DNA from: Pirellulaceae bacterium
GTDB lineage: Bacteria; Planctomycetota; Planctomycetia; Pirellulales; Pirellulaceae
Assembly: GCA_026004775.1 (NCBI GenBank)
Contig: BPJU01000005.1
Coordinates: forward strand, 62,001-126,000
DNA length: 64,000 bases
Direction: 5' to 3'
Position 1 is the first letter of the stretch, and each line of letters starts with the position of its first letter. The notes below the pieces were generated by a model. That model made no database searches. It was not told where the DNA came from and was given only the letters and a program-made list of their open reading frames with translations. The translations under genes and the position numbers were made by a program. Of the stretch, positions 45,861 through 57,827 are shown piece after piece.

Positions 45861-47309
45861 TTACGCTGCTTTTTTCCGTTCGGTTCGAGTTTCACCGGTT
45901 GGTTCGGCATCAGCCGTGGCCCAGCGGAGCTGGATGCGGTGGCACTGCCAGGCGGTGGCGAGCAAATAGCAGGCGGCGGTTATGGGCATGGCCACCAGTA
46001 AGCCTTGCGGTCCTGCCCAGCGGACCGCCCCGAAATTGGCGGCCACCGTAAGCACCGCGCAACCGATTTTGGCCGGCAACAGCGCTGCCGAGCCGCAGGT
46101 GCCGATGATCGCCAGAGCCAGGATTTGGCCGAGCGAAAACAGAGCGCCGGCCGCCACTAAGAGGGGCAACCCTGACGCGTATGCCCGATAATCGGGGGCC
46201 GCCAAGAATGCCACGATCGGTCCGGCAAAATTCCACGCCGCCAGCCAGCCGCCGGCGAACAGAGCTACCGCCGGCCAGAACACGCTGCGATGCCACCGCA
46301 GCGCATGGGCCAACCGTTGCGGGTCGGCGCCGTCGCCGATTCTGCCAAACAACACGGGGCCGAGAAACTGTTGGATCGCGTCTCCCAGCAATACACAAGG
46401 GAAATAGCCCAACTGGTAGAGCACCGCATACAACCCGACGTCATAAGTGGAAGCGTACAAGGCCAAGGCCCAACGGTCCGAAGCGGTCCCCGCCCAGGTG
46501 AAGACTCCCCAGGTACTGAACGGCAACAGGTACCGCAGCAGTCGCCGGCGCCACGGGCCCGATGGTCGAGCTGTCTGGGGCGGTTCCAGCGGCAGCCGTC
46601 TGACAGCCAAGCACCGCCCGGCGCTGGCCAACAGCACGGCCGCAGTGGCTCCATACATGGCAGCCGCCGCGCTGGGTTGCCACAGCCAAGCCAAGCCGGC
46701 GGCTCCCACCCACCGCAGCCATTGTGTCACTGTCTGGTTGACCGCTACCAGCCGCCGCCATCGAGCCGCCGTGTGGATACTGTCGAGCAAAGTGGCCAAT
46801 CCCCACACAACAGTAAAAACGGAAGTAGCTAACACCAAGCCAGCCAGCGTTCCCTTGCCGCACCCGGCAAGGGTTCCGGCCACCGGGGCGGCCACGCCGA
46901 TAACCAGCACCACCGACGCCACGGCCAAGAAGGCCAGCGCTTCGAGAAACGAGCGGAGCGTCTGTTGTTCGATCGCCGCCGCCAAGAACCGCTGTGCGGC
47001 GGCCCCCAGCGGCGCAAACACCAACTGTTGTGCCAGAATCGAACCGGTCATGGCCAACATGTACAGCCCGAACTCGGCAGGCGGTAGCACCTCGGTCAGT
47101 AACCGCACGCCGGTAATGGCTCCCAAAGCCGTGGCCACCTGGCCCGCAGCCACACAAGCGAACTCGCTCCACGTAGCCCGCGGGCTGCGTTCCACGTTGC
47201 CTGCAAATCCCTCCGCGTTTACGGCGCGATCCCGGCCGGCGGCCGGCGGGAAACCGGCAGCAACGGGCCGGCAGGCAGGGGCTCGAAAGGAAAACCGGTA
47301 TCCAGACAC
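45861..47309 (-). CDS. Wzx-like polysaccharide flippase (MOP superfamily)
   Basis: 482 residues with about 12 to 14 hydrophobic segments. 'GQVATALGAITGVRLLTEV' followed by 'LPPAEFGLYMLAMTGSILAQ' is the usual first-helix pattern of Wzx/RfbX flippases. It moves the undecaprenyl-linked repeat to the outer face. The first 45 residues are soluble and unlike the family: the GTG at 47309 is the longest start, while an internal GTG at codon 40 would trim this. Located 14 bp after the dehydratase gene. Confidence 0.85.
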   Translation of the reverse strand: MSGYRFSFRAPACRPVAAGFPPAAGRDRAVNAEGFAGNVERSPRATWSEFACVAAGQVATALGAITGVRLLTEVLPPAEFGLYMLAMTGSILAQQLVFAPLGAAAQRFLAAAIEQQTLRSFLEALAFLAVASVVLVIGVAAPVAGTLAGCGKGTLAGLVLATSVFTVVWGLATLLDSIHTAARWRRLVAVNQTVTQWLRWVGAAGLAWLWQPSAAAAMYGATAAVLLASAGRCLAVRRLPLEPPQTARPSGPWRRRLLRYLLPFSTWGVFTWAGTASDRWALALYASTYDVGLYAVLYQLGYFPCVLLGDAIQQFLGPVLFGRIGDGADPQRLAHALRWHRSVFWPAVALFAGGWLAAWNFAGPIVAFLAAPDYRAYASGLPLLVAAGALFSLGQILALAIIGTCGSAALLPAKIGCAVLTVAANFGAVRWAGPQGLLVAMPITAACYLLATAWQCHRIQLRWATADAEPTGETRTERKKAA

Positions 47310-47323
47310 TTCACAAAACCTTG

Positions 47324-49297
47324 CTATGCGGCGCGGCGTCTCCTGACAGATTCGCTACGAGTCTGCCTGCCATATTCGGGTACCATCCTCCGCAGGCACT
47401 CCAACACCAGTTCGTCGGGCCCGTCCACACAGCGGCGCAATTGAGCCAACTGTTCGCGCAAAGAGTCCATGTCGCACTCCGCTCCGACAATCCGCACGAT
47501 TTTCGGATGAGAAGTGCTCAGCACTTGATCGGCCGGCTCCCAAAGCTCTTCCTGCAACTTCTCTCCGGGGCGCAGTCCGGTGAATTGGATCTGGATATCG
47601 TGCCCCTCGCGCAAGCCGCTCAATCGAATCATGTCTCGAGCCAGATCCAGAATCCGGACAGGTTCTCCCATATCCAGCACCATCACATCTCCGCCGCGTC
47701 CGATGCGGGCTGCGTGCAGCACGAGTTGGGCCGCTTCCGGGATGGTCATGAAGTAGCGCTGCATCTCCGGATGCGTCACTGTGACCGGTCCACCGGCGGC
47801 GATCTGTTGTTGGAACAGAGGGACGACGCTGCCGGCCGAGTTCAGCACGTTTCCAAAGCTTACCGTAATGAAGCGACAACGACCGGTCTTTCCCAGACCT
47901 TGTACATACAACTCGGCAACCCGTTTGCACGCTCCCATCACGCACGACGGGCGGACGGCTTTGTCGGTCGAAATGAGTACGAACGAGTCGATGGCATTTT
48001 CCACGGCCAAATCGGCCAGGCGCTGCGTGGCCAGCACGATGTTGCGGGCGGCTTCACTGGGAAACCGTTCCAGCATCGGCACGTGCTTGTAGGCCGCGGC
48101 ATGGATGATCACATGCGGCTGACAGGCTCGCAGTATGTTCCGCAGACGAAGCGGGTCGTTCAGGTCGGCCAACACAGCCTGGACATCCACCCACTCGCGC
48201 TCGCCAGGCGCCCAAACCAACTGAAGGCGATGCAGCTCTTGTTCCAGCATGAACAGGCCGGACTCAGCACGGTCCAGCGCCAGCAGACGCGCCGGGCGGT
48301 GGCGCAATAGCTGCCGGCATATTTCCGAACCGATACTTCCGGCAGCTCCTGTCACCAGCACGGTTTTTCCGGCGATCCAACTGTGCAGGCAGGCATCGTC
48401 CAACGGCACCGGCTCTCGGCGCAGCAGGTCATCGATCGACACGCCTCGCGGCGACGGGTCGCCCCCGCCCAGTATCAATTGCTCGTAACTGGGTACGGAG
48501 CGCACCGCCACACCACGGGCCTGGGCCGTTTCCAGCAGTTCGCGCAGGCGTCTGCCGGGTATTTCATCGCTGATCACCAGCAGTTCGTCGATGCGATAAT
48601 GCTCAAGGAGCCGCGGCAGGTCGTTGATGGTCCCGAGTTGCTCGATGCCGGCCGAACGAGCAACGGGCGGGGAGCTTTTCTCGGCCACGGCGCCCACCAC
48701 TTTGTAGTGCAGCCGGTGCGAGCGCTGGATGGCATGCCATAGCACGTCGGCTGGCATGCTGCTGCCCACGATCAACGCGCGGGCCGGTCGCCGGCCTCGC
48801 CACCACCCTGCCAGGTCCATCTCTTGCCACGTGCGCACCACGGCGCGCACGGCCCCGATGGCTACCACGGTAGCCACCCAGTCGAGCAGTACGATGCTTC
48901 GCGGCACATCCAGTCGCGAGCTCAACCAGTAGTCGATCACCACCAGCGCCACCGTGGCCACCAGGCTGGCTTGGACCATCTGTTTTGCGGCACGGAACGA
49001 ACCGGCCCGCCACCAGTCAGCCAACTGGCCCCAACCGGCAAAAACCACAGGTTTCACAAGCAACACCCAGGGCCACGTGCCTTGCCATAGGGCCAGCCAC
49101 CGGCCATCGGTCGTCATGTCAAAGCGAAGCCAGTAGGCGACCCAATGGGCGCCGAAAACCAAAACGGCGAAACTGGCCACAGCCAGTACCGTTTTGATCG
49201 CTTGCGTTATGCGATGCTTGCCGGCGTCCACGTTCATAGCCGTCGTCGTCTGGTGGTTGCCGCAGGGGGATACGGTGTCCGCCTTCCTCAACGCCAT
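47324..49297 (-). CDS. WbpM/CapD-type membrane-bound nucleotide-sugar 4,6-dehydratase
   Basis: 657 residues. Four N-terminal membrane helices (about 30-140), a CoA-binding-like Rossmann domain ('ALIVGSSMPADVLW'), then the catalytic short-chain dehydrogenase: 'VLVTGAAGSIGSEICRQLL', 'IIHAAAYKHVPMLE', 'LISTDKAVRPSCVMGACKR' (Met in place of Tyr, as in WbpM) and 'GLRPGEKLQEEL'. It makes UDP-4-keto-6-deoxy-GlcNAc, probably used by the reductase at 34753. The ATG at 49297 overlaps the ligase stop by 10 bp; an internal ATG at 49237 is the alternative. Confidence 0.9.
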   Translation of the reverse strand: MALRKADTVSPCGNHQTTTAMNVDAGKHRITQAIKTVLAVASFAVLVFGAHWVAYWLRFDMTTDGRWLALWQGTWPWVLLVKPVVFAGWGQLADWWRAGSFRAAKQMVQASLVATVALVVIDYWLSSRLDVPRSIVLLDWVATVVAIGAVRAVVRTWQEMDLAGWWRGRRPARALIVGSSMPADVLWHAIQRSHRLHYKVVGAVAEKSSPPVARSAGIEQLGTINDLPRLLEHYRIDELLVISDEIPGRRLRELLETAQARGVAVRSVPSYEQLILGGGDPSPRGVSIDDLLRREPVPLDDACLHSWIAGKTVLVTGAAGSIGSEICRQLLRHRPARLLALDRAESGLFMLEQELHRLQLVWAPGEREWVDVQAVLADLNDPLRLRNILRACQPHVIIHAAAYKHVPMLERFPSEAARNIVLATQRLADLAVENAIDSFVLISTDKAVRPSCVMGACKRVAELYVQGLGKTGRCRFITVSFGNVLNSAGSVVPLFQQQIAAGGPVTVTHPEMQRYFMTIPEAAQLVLHAARIGRGGDVMVLDMGEPVRILDLARDMIRLSGLREGHDIQIQFTGLRPGEKLQEELWEPADQVLSTSHPKIVRIVGAECDMDSLREQLAQLRRCVDGPDELVLECLRRMVPEYGRQTRSESVRRRRAA

Positions 49298-51930
49298 TGG
49301 GAGTCGGTGGAACTTTGCCGTACCACGTCGGGTCGTGAGCTCAATCGGCGCTGCTTTTCACCTTCAGCCAGTTCCTGCTTCAGCTCTTCATCAAAGGGCC
49401 TTCTCTGGAGGCAATACCGCAACTGCTCGCTCGCCTCGTCCCAACGCCCCAGTTCGCCCAAGCGGCGGGCGAGGGTCACGCGCCAGGAAAGCTCTTCGGG
49501 ATTGGCTTCCACCGCTCGTTGCAGCAACTCAACCGAACGGTCCCGCTCACCCAGGAAATAGTAGGCGTCGGCTATCCGCCACCAGCCCCGGCCATCCTCA
49601 ACCGGCTGTCCGTGTCGGCCGAGCTTGTCGCGGACGGCGATATACTGTTCGGCTGCAAGGCGAGCGTCATCGTGCAGGCCGAGTTGCCGGCAGCGTTCAA
49701 ACCAGTGCCAAAGACTCTCGGCATCCGGAAGAAAAGTCTGGACGAAGACCGGCGTGGGCAGAGTACCGGCCAGATGCTGTACCAGTTTTTCGCGGAGGGC
49801 CGGATTGGAATGGAACATTGTGCTCCACAACTCGACGGCTTCGCGGAATCGCTGCCGCTCGAACTGTTCCAGTCCCAGTGCGAAGAGCACTTCGCCGTTG
49901 TAGGGTCGTACGCGGGCCGCCTGGTCCAACAGTTCCGACCGTCGCTCGGGATTCGGATCGAACCAGAATGCGGTTTCGGCCAGATACACGTACGCTTCTC
50001 CCTGCCATGGCGACAGCCTCGCCGCTTGTAGAGCGGCAGCAGCGGCGCGTTGCAAGTGGACCAGGTTGGCCCCTACGGCCTTGGTGAGCCATTGGCGAGC
50101 CTGATGGCCGTTCGGAAATTCCGCTGCGTAGAGTGCGGCCCGCAGTTCGGCGGTGTTCATGGCGTTCGGGGCATCCCGCTGGCCGAGCTCAAAACGTCGC
50201 AGTTCCATGGCCGCCAGCCGCAACCATGCCAGCTCATGGTGTGGGTCGTGGCGTACGGTGGTCACGAGCCGTTCGATGATTTGATCGGCCGCCTCCTGCG
50301 CCTCCTGGGAGTCGACCAGCAACAGATTGGCTGCCGAAGCACTTCGCCGCAGGTAGTCCTGCCAGGAGAACCAGCCGCGTACCGGCCCATACTCCATGCC
50401 GGCGGCCGCGACCAGCGCCGCCGCCATGGCGGTAGCGGCCGTGGTCCAGAAACGCGGCGTACCATGCAGCACATAACCCGGACGAATCGGATTGCTCAAA
50501 CCGTGGCTGATATTCCAGCCGCTCCACAGCCACATCTGGCCGCTGCGGCAGAGGGCGGCCAGCAGCACCAGGTTCACCGCCATACACGCCGGCACGTACC
50601 AGGGAAAATCGACCAGATTGTGGACCAGCGTGGCGGTAACGGCGCCGCACAACAAGCTGGCGAGCAACACGTCTTGCGAACGGCGTGCTGTGCGCACCGA
50701 TCGCAAGCACCAGCCAACAGCCATCCCCACCCCGCTAAGAAGGACGATCAGGCCGGGAACACCCGTTTCCAAAGCCACCTGCAGATAGGAATTCTCGGCG
50801 TGTGTGAACCGAACCGGATACTGCCTGGCCAGATAGCGAGGATACACGGCCGGGTGCGTACCGGCACCACTGCCGCACCTCCAAAAATCGGCCAGCGCCG
50901 CCAGGTCAGCCCGCCACAATTCCCACCGTTCGCTGGAGACGGGCCCGTTCTCGGCCGCTGCCAGCAGCGAGTCGACGCGTTCCACGAGCGGTTTGGCCCC
51001 GTAGATCGCCAGCGCGATCGCCATCACACCCGCCAGCAGCGCCACACCGGCCAGCAGGCGCCGCTGCTGCCAGCGGCGTCCCAGGGCAACACCAACACCC
51101 ACTGCCGACCCAACCGTGCCCGCCAGCCACGCGCCCCGCGAAAGCGACAACAGAACGGCCAGCGCAATCGCCCCTAGGGCTATCCAACCGACCACACGCT
51201 TCCAGTTGGCTTGGTGGGCTGCGTGATAAAACGTCACATAAGCGACCGAAACGCCGCCCAGCAGCAGAAAATGCGCAAAATGATTGCGGTTCGTAAAACT
51301 ACCGGTCAAGATCCCCTGCGCAGACCGATGCGGATGATGATAACACCACAGATACCGGTCGGTTCCCGAAAGAAACTGCGCCCAACCGACGCACGCCACC
51401 ACCAGCGTCGCACCCGCGACAATCCACAACAGCCGGTCCAGGTCACAGCGATCTTCCAATCGCTGGCACACGGACAGAAAAAGCACGCCATAGGCCGCCA
51501 GCACCACCAGCGACTCGCGAGTCTGGAACGGAGCCAAAGAAACCGTACGCCACGGCAACCACCAACCCGCCGGCGACGACTCATACCAGATCGGAAGTGA
51601 GGTGTGCAGAACCGGCGAGAGCTTCTGCAACCAACTGGCCGGCAACGGCACCATTTGCACGACCAACACCAGCAGGCCGGCAATCAGAAGCAGTTCCGCC
51701 CCCGTCCAGAACCAGACGCGATGCCGGTCGAACCGCTGCCACAGACATGTGAATAGCCCCAACGCAAACGCCATCACCAGAAAAAAGAGCCGCCCCGGTT
51801 CTTCCCGGCCACCCAACAATAAAGCCGTGCCCATAAGCAGGAGTGCCAGTAAGCCGTCGAAAATCCGTTTCCAATGAACGCCGGCAACGAAAAGTCTTGA
51901 TGCTCGATGGACTGTTTGTGGCACGTGCAT
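49288..51930 (-). CDS. O-antigen ligase/polymerase-like protein with C-terminal TPR-type region
   Basis: 880 residues. Around 10 to 12 membrane helices in the first 480 residues include 'ILTGSFTNRNHFAHFLLL', the GTFxNRNHFA signature of the Wzy_C/O-antigen ligase family, and 'LVHNLVDFPWYVPA'. The last 380 are soluble and helical with TPR-like units ('EVLFALGLEQFERQRFREAV', 'YYFLGERDRSVELLQRAVEAN'). It would polymerise or ligate the repeat units. The fused TPR end is larger than in plain ligases. Starts 65 bp after the Wzc-like gene. Confidence 0.88.
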   Translation of the reverse strand: MHVPQTVHRASRLFVAGVHWKRIFDGLLALLLMGTALLLGGREEPGRLFFLVMAFALGLFTCLWQRFDRHRVWFWTGAELLLIAGLLVLVVQMVPLPASWLQKLSPVLHTSLPIWYESSPAGWWLPWRTVSLAPFQTRESLVVLAAYGVLFLSVCQRLEDRCDLDRLLWIVAGATLVVACVGWAQFLSGTDRYLWCYHHPHRSAQGILTGSFTNRNHFAHFLLLGGVSVAYVTFYHAAHQANWKRVVGWIALGAIALAVLLSLSRGAWLAGTVGSAVGVGVALGRRWQQRRLLAGVALLAGVMAIALAIYGAKPLVERVDSLLAAAENGPVSSERWELWRADLAALADFWRCGSGAGTHPAVYPRYLARQYPVRFTHAENSYLQVALETGVPGLIVLLSGVGMAVGWCLRSVRTARRSQDVLLASLLCGAVTATLVHNLVDFPWYVPACMAVNLVLLAALCRSGQMWLWSGWNISHGLSNPIRPGYVLHGTPRFWTTAATAMAAALVAAAGMEYGPVRGWFSWQDYLRRSASAANLLLVDSQEAQEAADQIIERLVTTVRHDPHHELAWLRLAAMELRRFELGQRDAPNAMNTAELRAALYAAEFPNGHQARQWLTKAVGANLVHLQRAAAAALQAARLSPWQGEAYVYLAETAFWFDPNPERRSELLDQAARVRPYNGEVLFALGLEQFERQRFREAVELWSTMFHSNPALREKLVQHLAGTLPTPVFVQTFLPDAESLWHWFERCRQLGLHDDARLAAEQYIAVRDKLGRHGQPVEDGRGWWRIADAYYFLGERDRSVELLQRAVEANPEELSWRVTLARRLGELGRWDEASEQLRYCLQRRPFDEELKQELAEGEKQRRLSSRPDVVRQSSTDSQWR

Positions 51931-51995
51931 GTGATCGCTTCCTTACGGATGTAGGTGCATCTTGCCGGGGGCATGAGCGACCGCCCCCCGCAGCA

Positions 51996-54311
<2,316 letters not shown>

Positions 54312-54323
54312 TGCGCCTCCTTA

Positions 54324-55415
54324 CTAGAACCCAGGAATCGCGCTGGTAAAGCCGAAGCGCACGAAGTTCTGGATCGTACCTACCACGAAGGTCAGTGGTG
54401 TTTCGTCGACCGTCACCACATCACCGGGTGCCAGCACCAGGTTGGCGGCGTGATTGCGCGCCGCTTCCCGAACCGACGCGCGGATCACCACCGAGCTGTC
54501 GCCTCCCAGTTGCCGGATGACCCGCACCTTGTCGGCCACCTCCAAGGTACGTCCGCCGGCCATGGCCAAGGCATCCAACAGCCGCAGATCGCGATCGGCG
54601 GGCAATTCGTACCGGTCGGGTTTGCGCACCAAGCCGGTCACATAGATGAAATCCTTTTCTTTGGGCCGAACGACTACCGTCGCCCCGTCTTCCAGAAGGA
54701 CGTCACGAATGTCCTGCGGCCCATGGGCAAGGTCGATGGTGACGACCGCGCTTGCCGGCATAACGTAGCCGGCCGGCACGGCTGGCGAACCGGGGGCCGC
54801 GGTCCACATGGGCTCTGGGGTAGGGCGGCGGATTTCGACAACCGTGCCCGCCTCCTCGCTGAAGCCTTCGGCCGCCACAATCGCCGCCAGTACCGTGCTG
54901 CTGGAGGCCGGTAACAAGTAGGTGCCCGGCTTGCGCACGGCACCGGCCACCGTGATGCGGTGCGAACGCCGCTGCACGAGCAGCAACGACACATTGGGCG
55001 ACACATACGTGCCGCGCACCACGCTCTGTTCCGCAATCCGCCGCTCGGCCTGCGCCACGGTCAAGCCGGCCACGGCAACCGGACCTACCAGCGGTACGGC
55101 CAAGTTGCCGTCATCGGAAACACGCAACCGATATGCCACCGGCGACTCGTCTTCCAAACCGGTTGCGATCGACAGCTCCACCAGATCGCCCGGTTGCAGT
55201 TGATCACTGGAGCCGCCCGGCACTGCCAGTTTGGCCAAGTCGGCTTGTCGCCATCCCATGCGGGGGGCCGGCATCAGCTCGACCGGCAGCGCCGATGCGC
55301 GGTAAACACGGTTCGTACCGTGGCATGCCACCGCTAGCAGGGTCGCGGCGCTCAGGCACACCAAGACGATCTCCCGGTAGCGACCGGCACGTAGAGCCAC
55401 TGCCTCCATGCTCAT
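54324..55415 (-). CDS. Wza-like polysaccharide export protein (SLBB domains)
   Basis: 363 residues. N-terminal membrane/lipoprotein signal with 'LLAVAC' as a possible lipobox. The Poly_export motif 'QLQPGDLVELSIATG' is followed by 'AVPLVGPVAVAGLTVAQAE', and two SLBB segments ('ITVAGAVRKPGTYLLP' and 'IYVTGLVRKPDRYELPADR'). It forms the outer-membrane channel for the polysaccharide. Start ATG at 55415 after a GAGAGAG run. It comes directly before the Wzc-like gene, the normal order. Confidence 0.9.
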   Translation of the reverse strand: MSMEAVALRAGRYREIVLVCLSAATLLAVACHGTNRVYRASALPVELMPAPRMGWRQADLAKLAVPGGSSDQLQPGDLVELSIATGLEDESPVAYRLRVSDDGNLAVPLVGPVAVAGLTVAQAERRIAEQSVVRGTYVSPNVSLLLVQRRSHRITVAGAVRKPGTYLLPASSSTVLAAIVAAEGFSEEAGTVVEIRRPTPEPMWTAAPGSPAVPAGYVMPASAVVTIDLAHGPQDIRDVLLEDGATVVVRPKEKDFIYVTGLVRKPDRYELPADRDLRLLDALAMAGGRTLEVADKVRVIRQLGGDSSVVIRASVREAARNHAANLVLAPGDVVTVDETPLTFVVGTIQNFVRFGFTSAIPGF

Positions 55416-55557
55416 CACTCTCTCAGGCAACCCCTGGCGGGTCGCTCGTGCAGAAACACTACGGCCGACATCCCCCAGAGCCGGAAAAGCGAGGCACTTC
55501 CGGCGTTCAGGATCCCGCTGCCGGTTCAGCCGGCCCCATCCAAGTCAAAGACGCCCA

Positions 55558-56067
55558 TCAACTTCCCGTACGGTCCTTGCCCGAATTGTGCACGGCGATC
55601 GGGATAGCGATGGCCGCCGCAATCACGGCACCGATCACCAGAGGATTGGTGATGATCTCGGCAAACGGCCGCTGTCCGCGTACCAGGTCGGTCTGAGCCG
55701 CCACGGTCAGGCGTTCTGCGGCCTGAGGCGGCGCCGTGCCGGCAGCCCACAATCGTGCAGCCGTGGCGGCATTCGGCCCCACCACCTGATACAGCCCTCC
55801 CCGCAGCCCGGTTACGCAAAACTCGCCGTCCACTCCAGTCACACACCGGGCTACGGGCCGCAGTTGATGCCGGATTTCGATCGGTACACCCGCCTGTCCC
55901 CGCCCGGTCTCATCCACGTAGACGCCCCGCAATTCACCCTGCGGGCCCAGATGGATATCCACGGCGCGAGCCTCTTCTGCCCAAACCGTTCCGCAAAGAT
56001 GCCCCGGTACGACCAGGCTCCAGCCGGCCAGCCACACTGCCGTCCATGCCAGTTTTCGGACCGTCAT
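55558..56067 (-). CDS. Exported protein with C-terminal membrane anchor, paralogue A
   Basis: 169 residues. Signal peptide from 'MTVRKLAWTAVWLAGW' to about residue 30, a carboxypeptidase-regulatory-like beta domain ('GELRGVYVDETGRGQAGVP', 'CVTGVDGEFCVTGLRGGLYQV'), 'ARLWAAGTAPPQAAERL', then an Ala-rich helix 'VIGAVIAAAIAIPIAVHN' close to the end. It is clearly paralogous to the protein at 57828. GGAG precedes the ATG at 56067. It lies 142 bp upstream of the Wza-like gene and may assist export, but the function is unknown. Confidence 0.8.
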   Translation of the reverse strand: MTVRKLAWTAVWLAGWSLVVPGHLCGTVWAEEARAVDIHLGPQGELRGVYVDETGRGQAGVPIEIRHQLRPVARCVTGVDGEFCVTGLRGGLYQVVGPNAATAARLWAAGTAPPQAAERLTVAAQTDLVRGQRPFAEIITNPLVIGAVIAAAIAIPIAVHNSGKDRTGS

Positions 56068-56390
56068 GCGCGTGCTCCTTACCATACCCTTGACGAATCC
56101 AGTTCGCTTCACCTGCCGTGGTTAACACCGTACGAGCTAACGGTTTCTTCGCTCACCCATACGCAATCGCCGAGCGGCCCACTTTGGGACCGGGCAAACG
56201 GCGGGCGCGAGGGCCGGCCCATGGGCAGGGGGCCTCACTTTGGGCACGAATCATAGCGAGCCGCCGCTATGGGAAAAAGAGCAAATCCGCAATCCCCAGC
56301 GCATGATGCCACGCTTTGCGAGCAATCCGACCGCACCAGCCGAAGCCTCCCCAAACGATGCGGTCTTCGAGCCGCTGATGCCACACGCCG
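56068..56390. other. Gene-free 323-bp region
   Basis: Between the MtfA-like stop and paralogue A. Holds a perfect 7-bp hairpin, CATAGCG (56252-56258) with CGCTATG (56265-56271), without a T-run. Two similar short segments, around 56180 and 56235, share CACTTTGGG. Nothing else recognised. Confidence 0.35.
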
Positions 56391-57176
56391 CTAAAAGGGA
56401 GCGTCCCAGCCGGGACGTTCTGCCGGATCCTGGCGGAAATAATCCCGCCACAGGTCGTAAAGTTCGGCGTGCCAAAGCCGCAACTGCCTGGGCTGCATCC
56501 AGAAGGCTTCCGAGACCACGGCGAAAAACTCCGCCGCGCTTGTCGCCGCATACTCGTCCAGCCACACGCATTCTCCGGCCGCCAGCGACCGGCGCATCGA
56601 TTGGAGCGCGTGCCGGCAACAGCGGCACCAACGACGCCGCTGGTTGCCGTCGGCCATCGGCGGCACGCCGTCGGCAGTGCCGTCGAGCATATCCAATTGG
56701 TGCGCAAATTCGTGGAGCACGATGTTGCGTCCGCCCGTCTCGCCGGTGAGTGCCCCCGTTACTTCGCTCCATGCCAACACCACCGGTCCCCGATACCAGG
56801 CTTCGCCCGAGCGTTCATCCCAGCCTTCCAGGCTGACGCCGCCGGCAAGATCCTTGCGGTACGGAGCCACGTACGCATCGGGGTAGACCAGAATCGTGGG
56901 TGTGCGGTCGAAATAGACGTCACCGAATCGCAATACCAGAAGCGCGGCCTGAGCGGCGATGACGACTTTCACTCGGTCGTCCACCACCTGGCCGCCACAG
57001 CCTTCCCAGTGCTTCTCGGCAATCAAGACGTGGACGATGCGCTGGAGTTGGCGTTGTTCCTCGGCAGAAAGCCAACGGTAGAGAGGCACCTCGTCCAGGT
57101 ACTCGACCCACGCAGCCGGCAGTGGGGAGCGGGCCAGTCGGGCGCGCCGCCACCGCTTCCACCAGCCGAAGAACAT
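56391..57176 (-). CDS. mtfA: MtfA-like zinc metallopeptidase (M90)
   Basis: 261 residues. The metal site 'VLHEFAHQLDMLDG' (HExxH plus the family D) is intact and 'EFFAVVSEAFW' supplies the third ligand region. 'LVYPDAYVAPYRKDL' and 'GPVVLAWSEVTGAL' also agree with MtfA. In enterobacteria MtfA interacts with the Mlc repressor; here no Mlc is near and the target is unknown. Cytoplasmic. ATG at 57176 after GGGGGC; 44 bp downstream of the DUF3127 gene. Confidence 0.9.
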   Translation of the reverse strand: MFFGWWKRWRRARLARSPLPAAWVEYLDEVPLYRWLSAEEQRQLQRIVHVLIAEKHWEGCGGQVVDDRVKVVIAAQAALLVLRFGDVYFDRTPTILVYPDAYVAPYRKDLAGGVSLEGWDERSGEAWYRGPVVLAWSEVTGALTGETGGRNIVLHEFAHQLDMLDGTADGVPPMADGNQRRRWCRCCRHALQSMRRSLAAGECVWLDEYAATSAAEFFAVVSEAFWMQPRQLRLWHAELYDLWRDYFRQDPAERPGWDAPF

Positions 57177-57220
57177 TACCGTGCCCCCAGAGCTATGGGC
57201 ACCGCCAACACCGGTAGCCC

Positions 57221-57583
57221 TCAAAACGGCGGCATGTCGTCAAACGGCTCCTCAGCGGGCGGCTGAGCCTGCGCCGCGGCTCCCGAACCCGACTTGAGGA
57301 TCCGAAAGTCAATCGCTTCCACACTGACAAAATATTTTACTTCACTCGAGGGATCCCGCTGCCACTTGCGCCCCGACAACCGGTAGCTGATCTCGGCCTC
57401 GTCTCCCACCTGAAGCTCGTCGACACGGTCGCACTGATCATTGATGAATTCGACGGGAATGTAATTGGTGAAACGTCCCATATCCTGTTCGAGCACCACC
57501 AGGCGTTTGCGGAAGCCGCGCTGCCCGACAACGCGCGTAGGCTCGATAACATGGACAACACCACGGACTACCGGATCCGCCAT
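57221..57583 (-). CDS. DUF3127-family OB-fold-like protein
   Basis: 120 residues. A small beta-barrel-like domain, 'RKRLVVLEQDMGRFTNYIP' and 'EISYRLSGRKWQRDPSSEV', followed by a Pro/Ala-rich acidic tail ending 'FDDMPPF'. The acidic Pro-Phe end resembles the C-terminal tip of single-stranded DNA-binding proteins (DDDIPF), so a nucleic-acid role with protein partners is possible. The ATG at 57583 follows AAAGGG. A longer open frame extends upstream to 57775 but reads unlike protein. Confidence 0.8.
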   Translation of the reverse strand: MADPVVRGVVHVIEPTRVVGQRGFRKRLVVLEQDMGRFTNYIPVEFINDQCDRVDELQVGDEAEISYRLSGRKWQRDPSSEVKYFVSVEAIDFRILKSGSGAAAQAQPPAEEPFDDMPPF

Positions 57584-57756
57584 ACAAGCAACCCTTTGGC
57601 TCAGCCACCTTGTTCCGCGTGCCGCTTCCTGTGCCATCATCGTAGCGGGGGCGTACACACGAAAGCAAGCAGCAGTAATGCCTCCTCGGGCGTCGCGGTT
57701 CTCAATAAAGAGAGCTACGGGAAAAGCGCCGTCTCGTGGGTAACTTTTTGCTGAGC

Positions 57757-57793
57757 GCAAACAACAAGCCCCCAAGAGCCGTCTCTTGGGGGC
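57757..57793 (-). terminator. Rho-independent terminator of paralogue B
   Basis: GCCCCCAAGAG (57768-57778) and CTCTTGGGGGC (57783-57793) are perfect 11-bp arms around CCGT. On the minus strand the stem is followed by TTGTTGTTTGC. It lies 35 bp after the stop of the gene at 57828 and separates it from the DUF3127/mtfA unit. Confidence 0.82.
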
Positions 57794-57827
57794 CAGGCTC
57801 GGATGCGTTCAAGCGAGATGGACCGCG

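Noticed and set aside
46447-47346. 299-codon plus-strand frame opposite the flippase gene
   Set aside because: Long only because of high-GC antisense bias; Ser/Ala/Pro-rich and antisense to a clear membrane protein.
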